Shown piece by piece: positions 54,308 to 63,224 of a stretch of DNA of 64,000 bases; the stretch's first letter is position 1; each line of letters opens with the position of its first letter. The DNA is from CAYUVA01 sp964448115 [NCBI: uncultured bacterium] (GTDB lineage Bacteria > CAYUVA01), in assembly GCA_964448115.1 (NCBI GenBank), contig CAYUVA010000001.1, forward strand, positions 1 to 64,000, written 5' to 3'. A program made the translations under genes and the position numbers. The notes below the pieces were generated by a model, which was not told the DNA's origin, did no database searches, and worked only from the letters and a program-made list of their open reading frames with translations.

Positions 54308-54429
54308 GGAAAACGCCCCTGTCTATTATTATGTTCTATAATCGTTTCGCAAATTATAGTTACCAGATCAGGGCATTGCAATGCAAGACACAAGATGAGG
54401 CGCCCTTGCCATTAAATATGAGGAACTTA

Positions 54430-54471
54430 ATAACGAGAAACAAGAAACGAGGAACGAGGAATGAGAAACAA
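54430..54471. repeat. Six degenerate 7-bp repeats (GAAACGA-like)
   Basis: Units ATAACGA, GAAACAA, GAAACGA, GGAACGA, GGAATGA and GAAACAA lie head to tail between serS and the FecR-like gene. This GA-rich heptamer type is a common intergenic low-complexity repeat, and frames across it translate as a run of Thr-Arg-Asn-Glu-Lys. Confidence 0.7.
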
Positions 54472-54597
54472 AACAATTGGAAATTGAAGTGAACCTAAAC
54501 TATAATGATGTTATATATATATTATAGGAACTTATCATTAGGAGTAAGGAAAAGATATTTGGATCAACCGACAAGAAACCAAGGGAGGAAAGATTCA

Positions 54598-56688
54598 ATG
54601 CAAAAGAAATTCAGTCCAGTGAGCCTAGTTTTTTTATCGCTCATGGCTATGATCGTGTTAAACCACCCTGGCTTTGCTCAAGCCCCTGGCACCAGCGCCT
54701 CAGCCTCTACGGTCGGGGTTGCGCCGAATGGCTTAAGCGCATCTTCGGCGCAAGACCAGGTGCTTCGACTGGGGAGGGTGAGTACCTTTTCTGGAGATGC
54801 TGCCTTTCTCCCCTTCGGCAGCGATACCTGGGAGGATGTTCAGCCTAACCTGCCTGTGCGGGTAGGGGACGAGTTCGCCCTGGGGGACAGAAGCAACCTT
54901 GAGATACAGTTCGATGATGGCAGCGCATTAAGGCTCTGGGACGGCACATCAGTGATGATAACCGAGCTTTACACCAATCAAGATGGGACTCGGAATTACA
55001 CGGTATTGACTGTTGCCTATGGAAGCGTTTATGCAAGCGTGCCTAGGTTGAAGCGAGGCGATTATTATATCATCGAGACACCTGCCTCGCAGATCAGCAT
55101 GCTAGAAAGATCGCTTGTGCGCATCGAGGTTTACGAGAACGGAGATACCTACATAGAGGTGCATCATGGTAGTGCACAGGTTAGCGGCACAAGAGACACG
55201 GTACGACTCAGAACTCGACAGGCGCTGGATGTACCGATGAATGGCAATCCTGGTAGAACTCACTGGTTCAATCCGACACAAAGAGATGATTTTGACCGTT
55301 GGAACCAACGAATGGAGAGATACTCTGACAGGGCAAGAAGCTACTCCCATGTCTCTAACGAGATTCCGATGGGGGTCTCGGATCTGGATCGCTATGGCAG
55401 ATGGGTACTTATCTCCGACTACGGCTGGTGTTGGATACCGGATGTCTCCACCGGGTGGGCGCCATATCGAGACGGCGCCTGGAGGTACATCGAGCCTTTC
55501 GGATGGACTTGGGTCTCTTACGAGCCGTGGGGCTGGGTGCCTTATCACTACGGAAGCTGGGTCTATGTCTCCCCCTATGGCTGGTGTTGGGTGCCGGGTA
55601 ATATCTGGGCGCCGGCATGGGTAGCCTGGTACTGGGGAGCAACTTATGTATATTGGACTCCGTTGCATCCCTGGGATCACTACTGGTATTACCACTATTA
55701 CACCCGGTATTATTATTACGGCAGGTACCCTTATTGCTATCACTGCTGGCGTGAGCATCGGCGAGGATCCAGCCATCACTATTATCCATTCAAGGGAAGA
55801 AGCTACGCGGAGCAGTACAAGATAAAGCATACGCTTGTACAAAAAGAGCCGCTTAACTCCAAGGGCTTCGAGAAGTTCGATGCCAGGACAGTCTTCAAGA
55901 GGGAATACTTCAATTCCCCGGTGGTGCCGGTTACGATGGAACGCGTAGTAACTAGACCGATCAAGGCGCCAGGGAAGATCAAGTGGACGGTTGCAGAAGC
56001 GCCACAGATAAAGGCTATATCCATGCCCTCAAAGCCGATCTACCAGAGAACAACTGACCTTAGAACCATCCACAAGAAGAAGATTCACGATCCCAGGATA
56101 CGCAGTAAGCTTTATTACAGCAAGGTAAAGTCATCCACTCACTATGTCTCGCATAGAAAGTACTTATCGACCTATAAAAGCAAGGTTAAAAACCCTTATG
56201 TTAGGACTCAGTTCTCGACCAATCGCGTTCGCAGTTCCAAGCATAAGCCTTCCATATCCCGACCATCATCCGCTACCCGAGATGACTCCAAGAAGGTTCG
56301 TCCCTCAAAGGGGAGCAGCGAATCCAACAAAAGCCCCATAAGGCAGCGTCCTGCCTTCAGCGGCGAGGGATATGCCTCCCCGTCCAAACCTTCTTCATCG
56401 CAAGGGAACCAGAAGCGCCCCCGCTCTTACCTGAAGCCTTCAACATCCAAGAAGCCGAGCACAAAAAGTTACAATAAGCCAGGTTCACATCTTCGCCCAA
56501 GAACACGCCCCGCAGACGGACACAGCGGAAAAGCGAAAGAAAAACCAGCACCATCTTCGCCTAGCAATCGGATGAAAGCACCTCCCAAGTCTTCTAAGGA
56601 TGGCTCCAAGGGGTCGAGTAAATCCAAAGGCTCCAGCAAGAAGAAATCCAAGAGCAAGAGTTCATCCGCTAATAAGCTAAAGAGGTAA
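54598..56688 (+). CDS. FecR/DUF6600-domain exported protein with basic tail
   Basis: ATG 54598 follows a perfect GGGAGG site. The 696-residue product has a signal peptide (1-27, SLMAMIVLNHPGFAQA). A FecR-like domain at about 65-205 (VGDEFALGDRSNLEIQFDDG, RGDYYIIETPASQISML) precedes a Trp/Tyr-rich block at about 255-395 (YGRWVLISDYGWCWIPDVST, GWVPYHYGSWVYVSPYGWC) of DUF6600 type, then a His/Tyr-rich turn and a long Lys/Ser/Pro-rich low-complexity tail ending GSSKKKSKSKSSSANKLKR. It is probably a cell-surface or matrix protein; the basic tail might bind glycans or nucleic acid. Confidence 0.82.
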   Translation: MQKKFSPVSLVFLSLMAMIVLNHPGFAQAPGTSASASTVGVAPNGLSASSAQDQVLRLGRVSTFSGDAAFLPFGSDTWEDVQPNLPVRVGDEFALGDRSNLEIQFDDGSALRLWDGTSVMITELYTNQDGTRNYTVLTVAYGSVYASVPRLKRGDYYIIETPASQISMLERSLVRIEVYENGDTYIEVHHGSAQVSGTRDTVRLRTRQALDVPMNGNPGRTHWFNPTQRDDFDRWNQRMERYSDRARSYSHVSNEIPMGVSDLDRYGRWVLISDYGWCWIPDVSTGWAPYRDGAWRYIEPFGWTWVSYEPWGWVPYHYGSWVYVSPYGWCWVPGNIWAPAWVAWYWGATYVYWTPLHPWDHYWYYHYYTRYYYYGRYPYCYHCWREHRRGSSHHYYPFKGRSYAEQYKIKHTLVQKEPLNSKGFEKFDARTVFKREYFNSPVVPVTMERVVTRPIKAPGKIKWTVAEAPQIKAISMPSKPIYQRTTDLRTIHKKKIHDPRIRSKLYYSKVKSSTHYVSHRKYLSTYKSKVKNPYVRTQFSTNRVRSSKHKPSISRPSSATRDDSKKVRPSKGSSESNKSPIRQRPAFSGEGYASPSKPSSSQGNQKRPRSYLKPSTSKKPSTKSYNKPGSHLRPRTRPADGHSGKAKEKPAPSSPSNRMKAPPKSSKDGSKGSSKSKGSSKKKSKSKSSSANKLKR

Positions 56689-56841
56689 GTAAAGTAGCCA
56701 CCTGGTGGCATGTAATCCCTTAATCCCCATAAATGGTGCGGTATTCCATTCGGTTTGCGCTGGATTGTATTCTTTGTTATACTTACTAGATGGTATATGA
56801 ACCTTATTAGCAATGAAGATCAATCGATGGAGAATGGGTGA

Positions 56842-57450
56842 ATGAATAAACGCAAAAGAGACGGTTTTACGCTGATTGAGATCATCGTAGTCATTGCCTG
56901 TATTGCCCTTCTGGCGGGGATCATCGCTCCATTAGCGTTCAAGAACATCGAGGATGCAAAAAAATCAGCCGCCGAGGCTGATGTCAAGGCAATAGCTTCT
57001 GCTATGATGCAGTTCAACAAGGATCTCGGCTTCTGGCCGACCATGGATGCTGCTGGCAACATCAACAGCATTCCGATTCTTTTTTCTACTGCTGATGGTC
57101 AGACCCCGCAGTGGCCGGATCCAGGTGAGCCATTGACCGGCGGGGAGCCGCTCGACTGGCACTTGATGCGCAACGGCGGACCTACTGAGGGCGGAGGCAG
57201 GTACAAGAACTGGGATGGCTATTCGGGATGGAATGGGGCTTACCTGCACGATGTGCATCTCGATCCCTGGGGACGAAGTTATGTGGTTTACACGGTCGGC
57301 TTCTGGGGCGGGGATGACCCTACGGTTTGGAATCGGGTGTGGATCCTCTCTGCGGGACCGGACAATGTGCTGAACATGGACGCAACCTCCAACTCGCCCT
57401 ACGACTCGGTTCCACCCATATACGATGACATTGGAGTAAGGCTCAAGTAA
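56842..57450 (+). CDS. Type II secretion / pilus major pseudopilin, GspG-like
   Basis: A 202-residue type IV pilin-fold protein. The prepilin peptidase motif GFTLIEIIVVIACIALLAGI puts the cut after Gly 8 with Phe as the first mature residue and Glu at +5. Its C-terminus has DPWGRSYVVYTV and ILSAGPDN, the Ca-loop pattern of GspG. An insertion with Trp/Gly-rich sequence (KNWDGYSGWNGAYLHD) makes it longer than usual GspG (~140). It heads the pilus-type operon. Confidence 0.88.
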   Translation: MNKRKRDGFTLIEIIVVIACIALLAGIIAPLAFKNIEDAKKSAAEADVKAIASAMMQFNKDLGFWPTMDAAGNINSIPILFSTADGQTPQWPDPGEPLTGGEPLDWHLMRNGGPTEGGGRYKNWDGYSGWNGAYLHDVHLDPWGRSYVVYTVGFWGGDDPTVWNRVWILSAGPDNVLNMDATSNSPYDSVPPIYDDIGVRLK

Positions 57451-57577
57451 GCCTGTCCGCCGTTTATTAAGCAGGAAGCACAGATCCATAAGCCGAGCGC
57501 TTCGCTTCATATTTGGATAAAAAGTGATCATGTTGCCGATTTCGCGAACCAGTAATCATTGAAACTATCCATTAACC

Positions 57578-59281
57578 ATGGATTCGAGCCAAGAGAGTGC
57601 AGAGTATAAAACCCGAGGCAGCTTGGGTGATCTGCTGCTTCAACGGGGAGTAATAAATCAACAACAGCTCAAGATGGCTCTAAGGGAGCAAAAGCGAAGC
57701 GGCGAGCTGTTGGGTGATATCCTGGTCAGGCTCGGATTTGCCTCGCGATCCGCCGTCTCCGAGGTATTAGCCGGACAGATCGGAGCCAAGCGGATAGACC
57801 TCCGCACCATAAGCATTCCCCGCAAGATGGCTGAGGTGCTTCCGGAGAAGTTCTGCCGCGATCACAAGGTGCTTCCTCTTTCTGTTGCAGGTAATACGAT
57901 CGCTGTCGCCATGGTAGATCCCTTTGATGTGGTTACCGTGGATGCTATCTCGGATATAACCGGCAAGCTGATCGAGGTCAAGGCTGCCGATGAGGATGAA
58001 CTGCTCATTTCTATTGATATATTATTCGGCGAATCCCGCGAAGCCGAGCTGTCCATCGAGTCATCGATCCGCGACGCTTTAGGCTCTATCGAAGGAATAA
58101 AGGAGGATGCGGATGCGGAGCTGGAGGCGCCGATAATCAGACTGGTAAATCAACTGATATTAAGGGCTGTCAAGAGCGGCGCTACCGATATCCACCTGGA
58201 GCCAGAGGAAAAAACCTTTCGAGTGAGATACCGCCAGGATGGCATCCTGATGCAGGGTCCATCGATCCCCAAGCAGCTCCAGCCGGCGGTTACCAGCCGC
58301 ATCAAGATAATGGCATCGATGAACATCGCCGAGACAAGGCTCCCCCAGGACGGCAGGATCGACTTCAAGTTCGGCAACCGGGAGATCGATTTGCGCGTAG
58401 CCACCTACCCGACCGTGTTCGGAGAGGATATCGTGATCCGGGTCCTAGACAAGGAAAAGCTGGCGCTCGGCTTGGAGAACCTCGGCTTCGATCAAGAGAA
58501 CCTGGCGACCTTCAGGGAGCTGATAAAAAAGCCGAACGGCATTATATTAGTTACCGGACCCACCGGCTCAGGCAAGACTACAACGCTTTACTCCACGCTG
58601 CTGGAGATAAACTCCATCGAGCTTAACGTGGTAACCCTGGAGGATCCGGTCGAATACAACCTCCCCTTGATCCGGCAAGCCCAGGTCAATCCCAAGGCGG
58701 GCTTGACCTTTCCGGTTGGGCTAAGAGCAATCTTTCGCCAGGACCCAGATGTGATCCTGGTCGGGGAGATCAGGGACAGCGAGACCGCTGAGATGGCGAT
58801 CAGGGCTGCGTTGACTGGACACCTGGTCTTTTCTACCCTGCACACCAACGATGCCGCGGGGTCGATCAGCCGGCTGTTGGATATGGGAGTTGCCCCTTAT
58901 TTGCTCACCTCATCGTTGATCGCCTCCATGGCACAGCGCCTGGTTCGCCGAATATGCCCCAAGTGCAAGGATGTCGCACATCCGCCTGCCGAGCTTCTCG
59001 CCGAGCTACAGATCCCCGGCGAGCTTCACGGTGCTACCTTCTACAAGGGAAACGGCTGCGATGACTGCAATAAAACAGGCTACCGAGGGCGCATCGGCAT
59101 CTTTGAGCTTCTTGTCTTGAATAAGAAACTGAACGAGATGATAATGTCCGCTTGCTCAACCCAGGATATTAGAATAGAGGCAAGAAGGGAAGGTATGAAG
59201 ACCATGCGCGAGGATGGCGTAAAAAAAGCCCTTGCAGGAATTACCACCCTAGAGGAAGTGCTTCGAGTAACCGCCGAGTAG
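57578..59281 (+). CDS. pilB: PilB/GspE-type assembly ATPase
   Basis: A 567-residue secretion ATPase with an N-terminal MshEN-like region (GSLGDLLLQRGVINQQQLKMAL, then IPRKMAEVLPEKFCRDH), the usual core (DIHLEPEEKTFRVRYRQDG, VTGPTGSGKTTTLY near 329, VILVGEIRDSET, TGHLVFSTLHTNDA) and zinc Cys pairs CPKC and CDDC. The N-terminal region in MshE/PilB relatives can bind c-di-GMP; key residues were not checked. It is a second copy besides gspE at 35598. The pilC gene follows after 7 bp. Confidence 0.92.
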   Translation: MDSSQESAEYKTRGSLGDLLLQRGVINQQQLKMALREQKRSGELLGDILVRLGFASRSAVSEVLAGQIGAKRIDLRTISIPRKMAEVLPEKFCRDHKVLPLSVAGNTIAVAMVDPFDVVTVDAISDITGKLIEVKAADEDELLISIDILFGESREAELSIESSIRDALGSIEGIKEDADAELEAPIIRLVNQLILRAVKSGATDIHLEPEEKTFRVRYRQDGILMQGPSIPKQLQPAVTSRIKIMASMNIAETRLPQDGRIDFKFGNREIDLRVATYPTVFGEDIVIRVLDKEKLALGLENLGFDQENLATFRELIKKPNGIILVTGPTGSGKTTTLYSTLLEINSIELNVVTLEDPVEYNLPLIRQAQVNPKAGLTFPVGLRAIFRQDPDVILVGEIRDSETAEMAIRAALTGHLVFSTLHTNDAAGSISRLLDMGVAPYLLTSSLIASMAQRLVRRICPKCKDVAHPPAELLAELQIPGELHGATFYKGNGCDDCNKTGYRGRIGIFELLVLNKKLNEMIMSACSTQDIRIEARREGMKTMREDGVKKALAGITTLEEVLRVTAE

Positions 59282-59288
59282 CCAGATC

Positions 59289-60494
59289 ATGCCAACCTAT
59301 TATTACAATGCGAAGAATGAAGCTGGAGCCACGGTTAGCGGACACCTTAGTGCGATAAATGAGCTTGACCTGGAGGAGCGGCTGCAAAACAGGGGTCTAT
59401 TCCTTATCTCAGCCAAGCCAGGGAGCGCCAAGCCGCTAGATGTCTCCTTTGAGCGCATAAACCGCAAGGATCTGATCACCTTCACCATACACCTTGCCAC
59501 CGTCCTTTCCGCTGGCGTACCCATGCTGACCGGCTTGGAAGATCTTTGTAATCAGACCGAGAAGGAAAAGTTTCGCCTGGTCATAGAGGACCTGCTCTAC
59601 CTGGTACAATCCGGCTTATCGCTATCCGAGGCGTTAGAACGCCATCCAGAGGTATTCTCTGAGCTTTATGTGAACATGGTGCGAGCTGGCGAGGCAACCG
59701 GCAATGTTGAGGGAGTGCTCAAGGACCTGGTCAGCTTCTTGGAATGGCAGGAGGAGCTTTCATCCAATATCCTGCAAGCGTTGATATATCCATCGGTGCT
59801 GCTTGGCGCCATTAGCATGCTAGTTATATTCTTGTTTACCTTTGTCCTGCCGCGCTTTGTCGAGATCTTCCAAAAGTCGGACATGCCACTGCCGATGATG
59901 ACAAGAATAGTGCTGGGGATAAGCTCCATCTTCACCTCCTACTGGTATATACTTTTAGTATTGATAATCTCCTCGTTGGCAGGATACCGCTTGTTAAAAG
60001 GTAGCGACTGGGGAAGATACTTCATCGATCGCGTGAAGCTAAACCTCCCCATCTTCGGGCAGCTCATCCGCAAGATAGCTCTTTCCCGCTTTAGCCATCA
60101 CCTCGGCGCCTTGACCAGGGCGGGGGTGGATATAACCCAATCGCTATGGATAGCGGAGAAGGTGATCGGCAACGAGGTGCTCTCACGGGTGATACGAAAC
60201 GCCCTGGTGCGCTTAAAGGAAGGAGAGAGGCTATCTGTATCGCTATCAGCCAGCGGAGAATTCCCCCCGCTCATATTGAGAATGCTCGCCATCGGGGAGC
60301 AAACCGGCTCGTTGGAGATGACCCTGGAGAAGGTCAGTCAATACTATGATCGCGAGGTGCCAGCAACCATCAGAAGGATATTTGCCATTATAGAGCCAGT
60401 GATTATAATTGTGCTCGGCTTGGTCATAATCGGCATCGCCATCTCGGTATATGTGCCCTTATACCAGATGGTCAGGCTAATGCCCCAGATGTAA
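59289..60494 (+). CDS. pilC: PilC/GspF platform protein
   Basis: A 401-residue inner-membrane platform protein with the two T2SSF repeats: first around 70-190 (TFTIHLATVLSAGVPMLTGL, ILQALIYPSVLLGAISMLVI) and second around 270-395 (ALSRFSHHLGALTRAGVDI, IIEPVIIIVLGLVIIGIAIS). Its N-terminus has the typical YYYNAKNEAGATVSGHL. It serves the ATPase gene just upstream and may also serve gspCDE, which lacks its own copy in the window. Confidence 0.92.
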   Translation: MPTYYYNAKNEAGATVSGHLSAINELDLEERLQNRGLFLISAKPGSAKPLDVSFERINRKDLITFTIHLATVLSAGVPMLTGLEDLCNQTEKEKFRLVIEDLLYLVQSGLSLSEALERHPEVFSELYVNMVRAGEATGNVEGVLKDLVSFLEWQEELSSNILQALIYPSVLLGAISMLVIFLFTFVLPRFVEIFQKSDMPLPMMTRIVLGISSIFTSYWYILLVLIISSLAGYRLLKGSDWGRYFIDRVKLNLPIFGQLIRKIALSRFSHHLGALTRAGVDITQSLWIAEKVIGNEVLSRVIRNALVRLKEGERLSVSLSASGEFPPLILRMLAIGEQTGSLEMTLEKVSQYYDREVPATIRRIFAIIEPVIIIVLGLVIIGIAISVYVPLYQMVRLMPQM

Positions 60495-60518
60495 GGCTAA
60501 GGAAGGGAGCTATCAAAG

Positions 60519-62063
60519 GTGGCTAAAAGGGTTCTCGGAATAAGCATTCAGCAGGATAGGCTACATCTGACAGAGGTTCTTACCAGGACACGCAGCCTGA
60601 AGATCCTGACCATGATAGAAGAATCCCTCCCAAGAGAGTTCATGCCCAACCAGCTAGTAGATGTGATCGCCGAGCTAGCCAAAAAGCATGGGATCAAAGC
60701 AAAATACATCAACATAACCATTCCGCGAAGATTAGTAGAAACCAACCTGATCACGGTCCCGATTATGAGCGCCCGTGAGCTGCGCAATGTCGTGCAGCGT
60801 GAGATCGTCAAGATGACCCGAAGCGGGCACAAGGAGTTATCCTACGACTATCAGAAGGTTGACGAGGTCTATGAAAAGGGCATAAGAAAGGCTCGCATCA
60901 TGATAACGACCACCGAGCAGGAGAACCTGGATGCGAACATGGAATTGATAAGGGAGCTATCAAAAAGACCGGGTTTCATCTCCACCAATTCTTATGCTCT
61001 GATGGCTATGTATTACCTCTCCCAGGGTAAGACTTTCCCGCCGGGCAAGATAGCCTTTGCGTATCTTGGCAGCACAAGCTCCCTCGTATGCATATTTCAG
61101 GGGCATAATCTACTATTCTCAAGAGAGATCAGGGCCGGCGTGAAGGAAGGGGAAAATGAAGCCCTTGACCATATAGTTTCCGAGATCAAGAGAACATTAC
61201 TGTACTTCAACCAGATAGACCGCAGCGAGGGGGTGGAAACCTGCCTGATCGCCGGGCGAATACAGGGTCGCGAGAACAAGATTCGAGATGCGGCTGCTGC
61301 CATCGATCTGCCGCTGGAGCCTTTTTCCCTCTCCACCCCCAGCATCATCCAACCTCCAAGTGGCACCGGAGAATATCTGTCGATCTCGGATTACACATTG
61401 GCAATAGGTTGCGCCTTCTTGGAGGAGCTGCCCTATGCGGTCAATTTTATCCCTTACGAGTATTACGCTAAAAGATACCGTCTGGTCGGTCGCCTGGTCA
61501 CAGCAGCGCTCATCGCATTCATGGTCATCGTGCTTGCCGGCGGGTATCTCGGCTTGTCCCGGGCGCTTAGCATCCATCAAAGGAACCTTCAATCCCACAA
61601 TAATATGCTAGGAGTTCTAACCGAGCAGATGAAGGATAATCTTACGCTCCTGGAGGAGATAGAAAAGCTCGAAAAAAAGCGCACTGAACTGGAAAACCTT
61701 ACCTCCGGCTATCCCGACTATGTAGCCTTCCTCACCGAGATAAGCAGCATAACTCCCCCCAGCATAATCCTTCAAGATCTGACCATATCGAGAAACTCGG
61801 ATAGCTGGCGAGCAACCATGAGCGGATTCGTCATCGCCCAGGATCAGCCCACTGCACAGAGGATCATACATGAGTATATAGGTCTATTGAAGGCTTCTCC
61901 GAGTGTGGTTGGCTTCAAGCTGAGGCAGGCTTCCACTGGCATCAAGGAGAAAAAGAGCCACGGCGGCTTGTCCGTGCTGGATACGGCTTCTGAAAGCGAT
62001 GATGCAGCTATTGGCGGAACCATCACCTTCGAGATAGAGCTTGCGCTGAAAGGAGCCAAATGA
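60519..62063 (+). CDS. PilM-PilN fusion (GspL-like)
   Basis: A GTG start gives 514 residues. Residues about 1-300 are a PilM-type actin-like ATPase fold (RVLGISIQQDRLHLTEVLTR, IPRRLVETNLITVPIMSARE, IAFAYLGSTSSLVCIFQGH). From about 325 there is a single membrane span (LVTAALIAFMVIVLAGGYLGL), then a PilN-like coiled coil and periplasmic domain with TEISSITPPSIILQDLTISR. PilM (~350) and PilN (~190) are normally separate, so this is a fused version equivalent to GspL. pilO overlaps by 4 bp. Confidence 0.82.
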   Translation: MAKRVLGISIQQDRLHLTEVLTRTRSLKILTMIEESLPREFMPNQLVDVIAELAKKHGIKAKYINITIPRRLVETNLITVPIMSARELRNVVQREIVKMTRSGHKELSYDYQKVDEVYEKGIRKARIMITTTEQENLDANMELIRELSKRPGFISTNSYALMAMYYLSQGKTFPPGKIAFAYLGSTSSLVCIFQGHNLLFSREIRAGVKEGENEALDHIVSEIKRTLLYFNQIDRSEGVETCLIAGRIQGRENKIRDAAAAIDLPLEPFSLSTPSIIQPPSGTGEYLSISDYTLAIGCAFLEELPYAVNFIPYEYYAKRYRLVGRLVTAALIAFMVIVLAGGYLGLSRALSIHQRNLQSHNNMLGVLTEQMKDNLTLLEEIEKLEKKRTELENLTSGYPDYVAFLTEISSITPPSIILQDLTISRNSDSWRATMSGFVIAQDQPTAQRIIHEYIGLLKASPSVVGFKLRQASTGIKEKKSHGGLSVLDTASESDDAAIGGTITFEIELALKGAK

Positions 62064-62668
62064 AGCGATCGGATAAAATAGTTACCTCGAGGATACTCAT
62101 CATACTCGCTTTTATGATCATGGTTTCCTTAGCCATGTATCTGATCGCCTACAAGCCAATACTGCAAAGGATAGCCAAGGTCAAGGACGAGATAGCCTCG
62201 GTGCAGCAAAAGATCGAATCGATGCAACGGAAAAACCAGGAAATGGCAGAGCTTACCCATAAACAAAGGGAGGGGTTCAGACAATATCGCATTACGCTTA
62301 ATAAAAAGGCTCCAAGTAGCATCGAGGTATCGAAATTGCTGGCAGACTTCAGCGAACTGGCGGCGACCTGCGGAGTATATAGCCTGGTTTACGACTACAG
62401 CAGCCATAGCAGCACGATTAGCAGCAACCTGGCAGCGCGTGGTTATAAACCAAACCCGCTTCGTGCAGGGCAATCCCAGCAAACAGGAAACTTCAGGGCT
62501 GTCTCAATACCAGTCAATACTAGCAGCGACTACCGAGCGCTGATCCGCTTCATAGACAGCCTTAATTCACTGGAAAGGCTGGTTACAATCGATGAGCTAT
62601 CCATAAGAAGAAATGCGCCGCTGGTTGATGCGTCCCTTGTAATAAAGGCTTACAGCAGCGTTGAGTAA
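62060..62668 (+). CDS. pilO: PilO-like inner-membrane protein
   Basis: A 202-residue protein: short cytoplasmic tail, one membrane span (ILIILAFMIMVSLAMYLIAY), a coiled coil (VKDEIASVQQKIESMQRKNQEM) and a ferredoxin-like periplasmic domain (PSSIEVSKLLADFSELAAT, FRAVSIPVNTSSDYRALIRFIDSL). This is the PilO/GspM layout. It pairs with the fused PilM-PilN in the alignment complex. Confidence 0.82.
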   Translation: MKRSDKIVTSRILIILAFMIMVSLAMYLIAYKPILQRIAKVKDEIASVQQKIESMQRKNQEMAELTHKQREGFRQYRITLNKKAPSSIEVSKLLADFSELAATCGVYSLVYDYSSHSSTISSNLAARGYKPNPLRAGQSQQTGNFRAVSIPVNTSSDYRALIRFIDSLNSLERLVTIDELSIRRNAPLVDASLVIKAYSSVE

Positions 62669-62672
62669 TAAA

Positions 62673-63224
62673 ATGCTTAAAAACAAGATATTCCAGTTTG
62701 TCATATTCATACTGCTGATCGGAGTAGCATTCTATAACCTGTGGTTCTTTGTGCTCAAGCCCAAAAAGACACCCACCAACCAACCAGCGCCAGTATATAA
62801 GGATATCATTAAGCCTCCCCCCAAGAATGCCCGCTCAAGGAACCAGGCAGAGCAGCAAAACCTTACCGATGTTACCGGCGAGTCTAAAAGGGATCTCACC
62901 AGCCTTCAATACCTGCGCAACCCTTTCCTAACCCCCAAAGAAGAGGAGCTTTTCCTCGCCGGCGAGTTGCTGCCAGCGAGCAGCGGATCCTCGAACATCC
63001 AGCGATCGGCTGCCCTGAGGACAAAAAAGAAACCAAAGCCAACCTACAAGATCACGACCATAATAATATCAGAACAGGACAAATCAGCAGTAATCGATGG
63101 CGAGTTTTACAGGCAAGGGGATACAATCGGGGATGAACAGATTACTTTTATCGATAGATATAGTATTATGCTTAGCGACCAAAAGGGAGAAACGAGAACC
63201 GTTGAACTATCATACCATAAATAA
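62673..63224 (+). CDS. PilP-like protein
   Basis: ATG 62673 (MLKNKIFQFVIFILLIGVAF) follows the pilO stop; a TTG twelve bases upstream is unlikely. The 183-residue product has one N-terminal membrane span, a Pro-rich linker and a small C-terminal domain with YKITTIIISEQDKSAVIDGEFYRQGDTIGDEQI, the short beta domain of PilP/GspC-type proteins that contact secretins. The N-terminus lacks a lipobox, unlike classic PilP, so it is anchored by a helix. Confidence 0.75.
   Translation: MLKNKIFQFVIFILLIGVAFYNLWFFVLKPKKTPTNQPAPVYKDIIKPPPKNARSRNQAEQQNLTDVTGESKRDLTSLQYLRNPFLTPKEEELFLAGELLPASSGSSNIQRSAALRTKKKPKPTYKITTIIISEQDKSAVIDGEFYRQGDTIGDEQITFIDRYSIMLSDQKGETRTVELSYHK

Noticed and set aside
54308-54597. 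T-box leader or other tRNA-sensing element for serS
   Set aside because: serS is on the minus strand and its upstream side shows only heptamer repeats, no specifier loop or AGGGTGG-type T-box sequence.
55102-55842. 246-residue minus-strand frame in the FecR/DUF6600 gene
   Set aside because: Mirror of the Trp/Tyr/Pro-rich sense sequence; Ile/Val/Pro runs are a codon artefact.
56965-57531. 188-residue minus-strand frame over the pseudopilin gene
   Set aside because: The sense strand has an unmistakable prepilin motif; the antisense product is Arg/Pro-rich and featureless.
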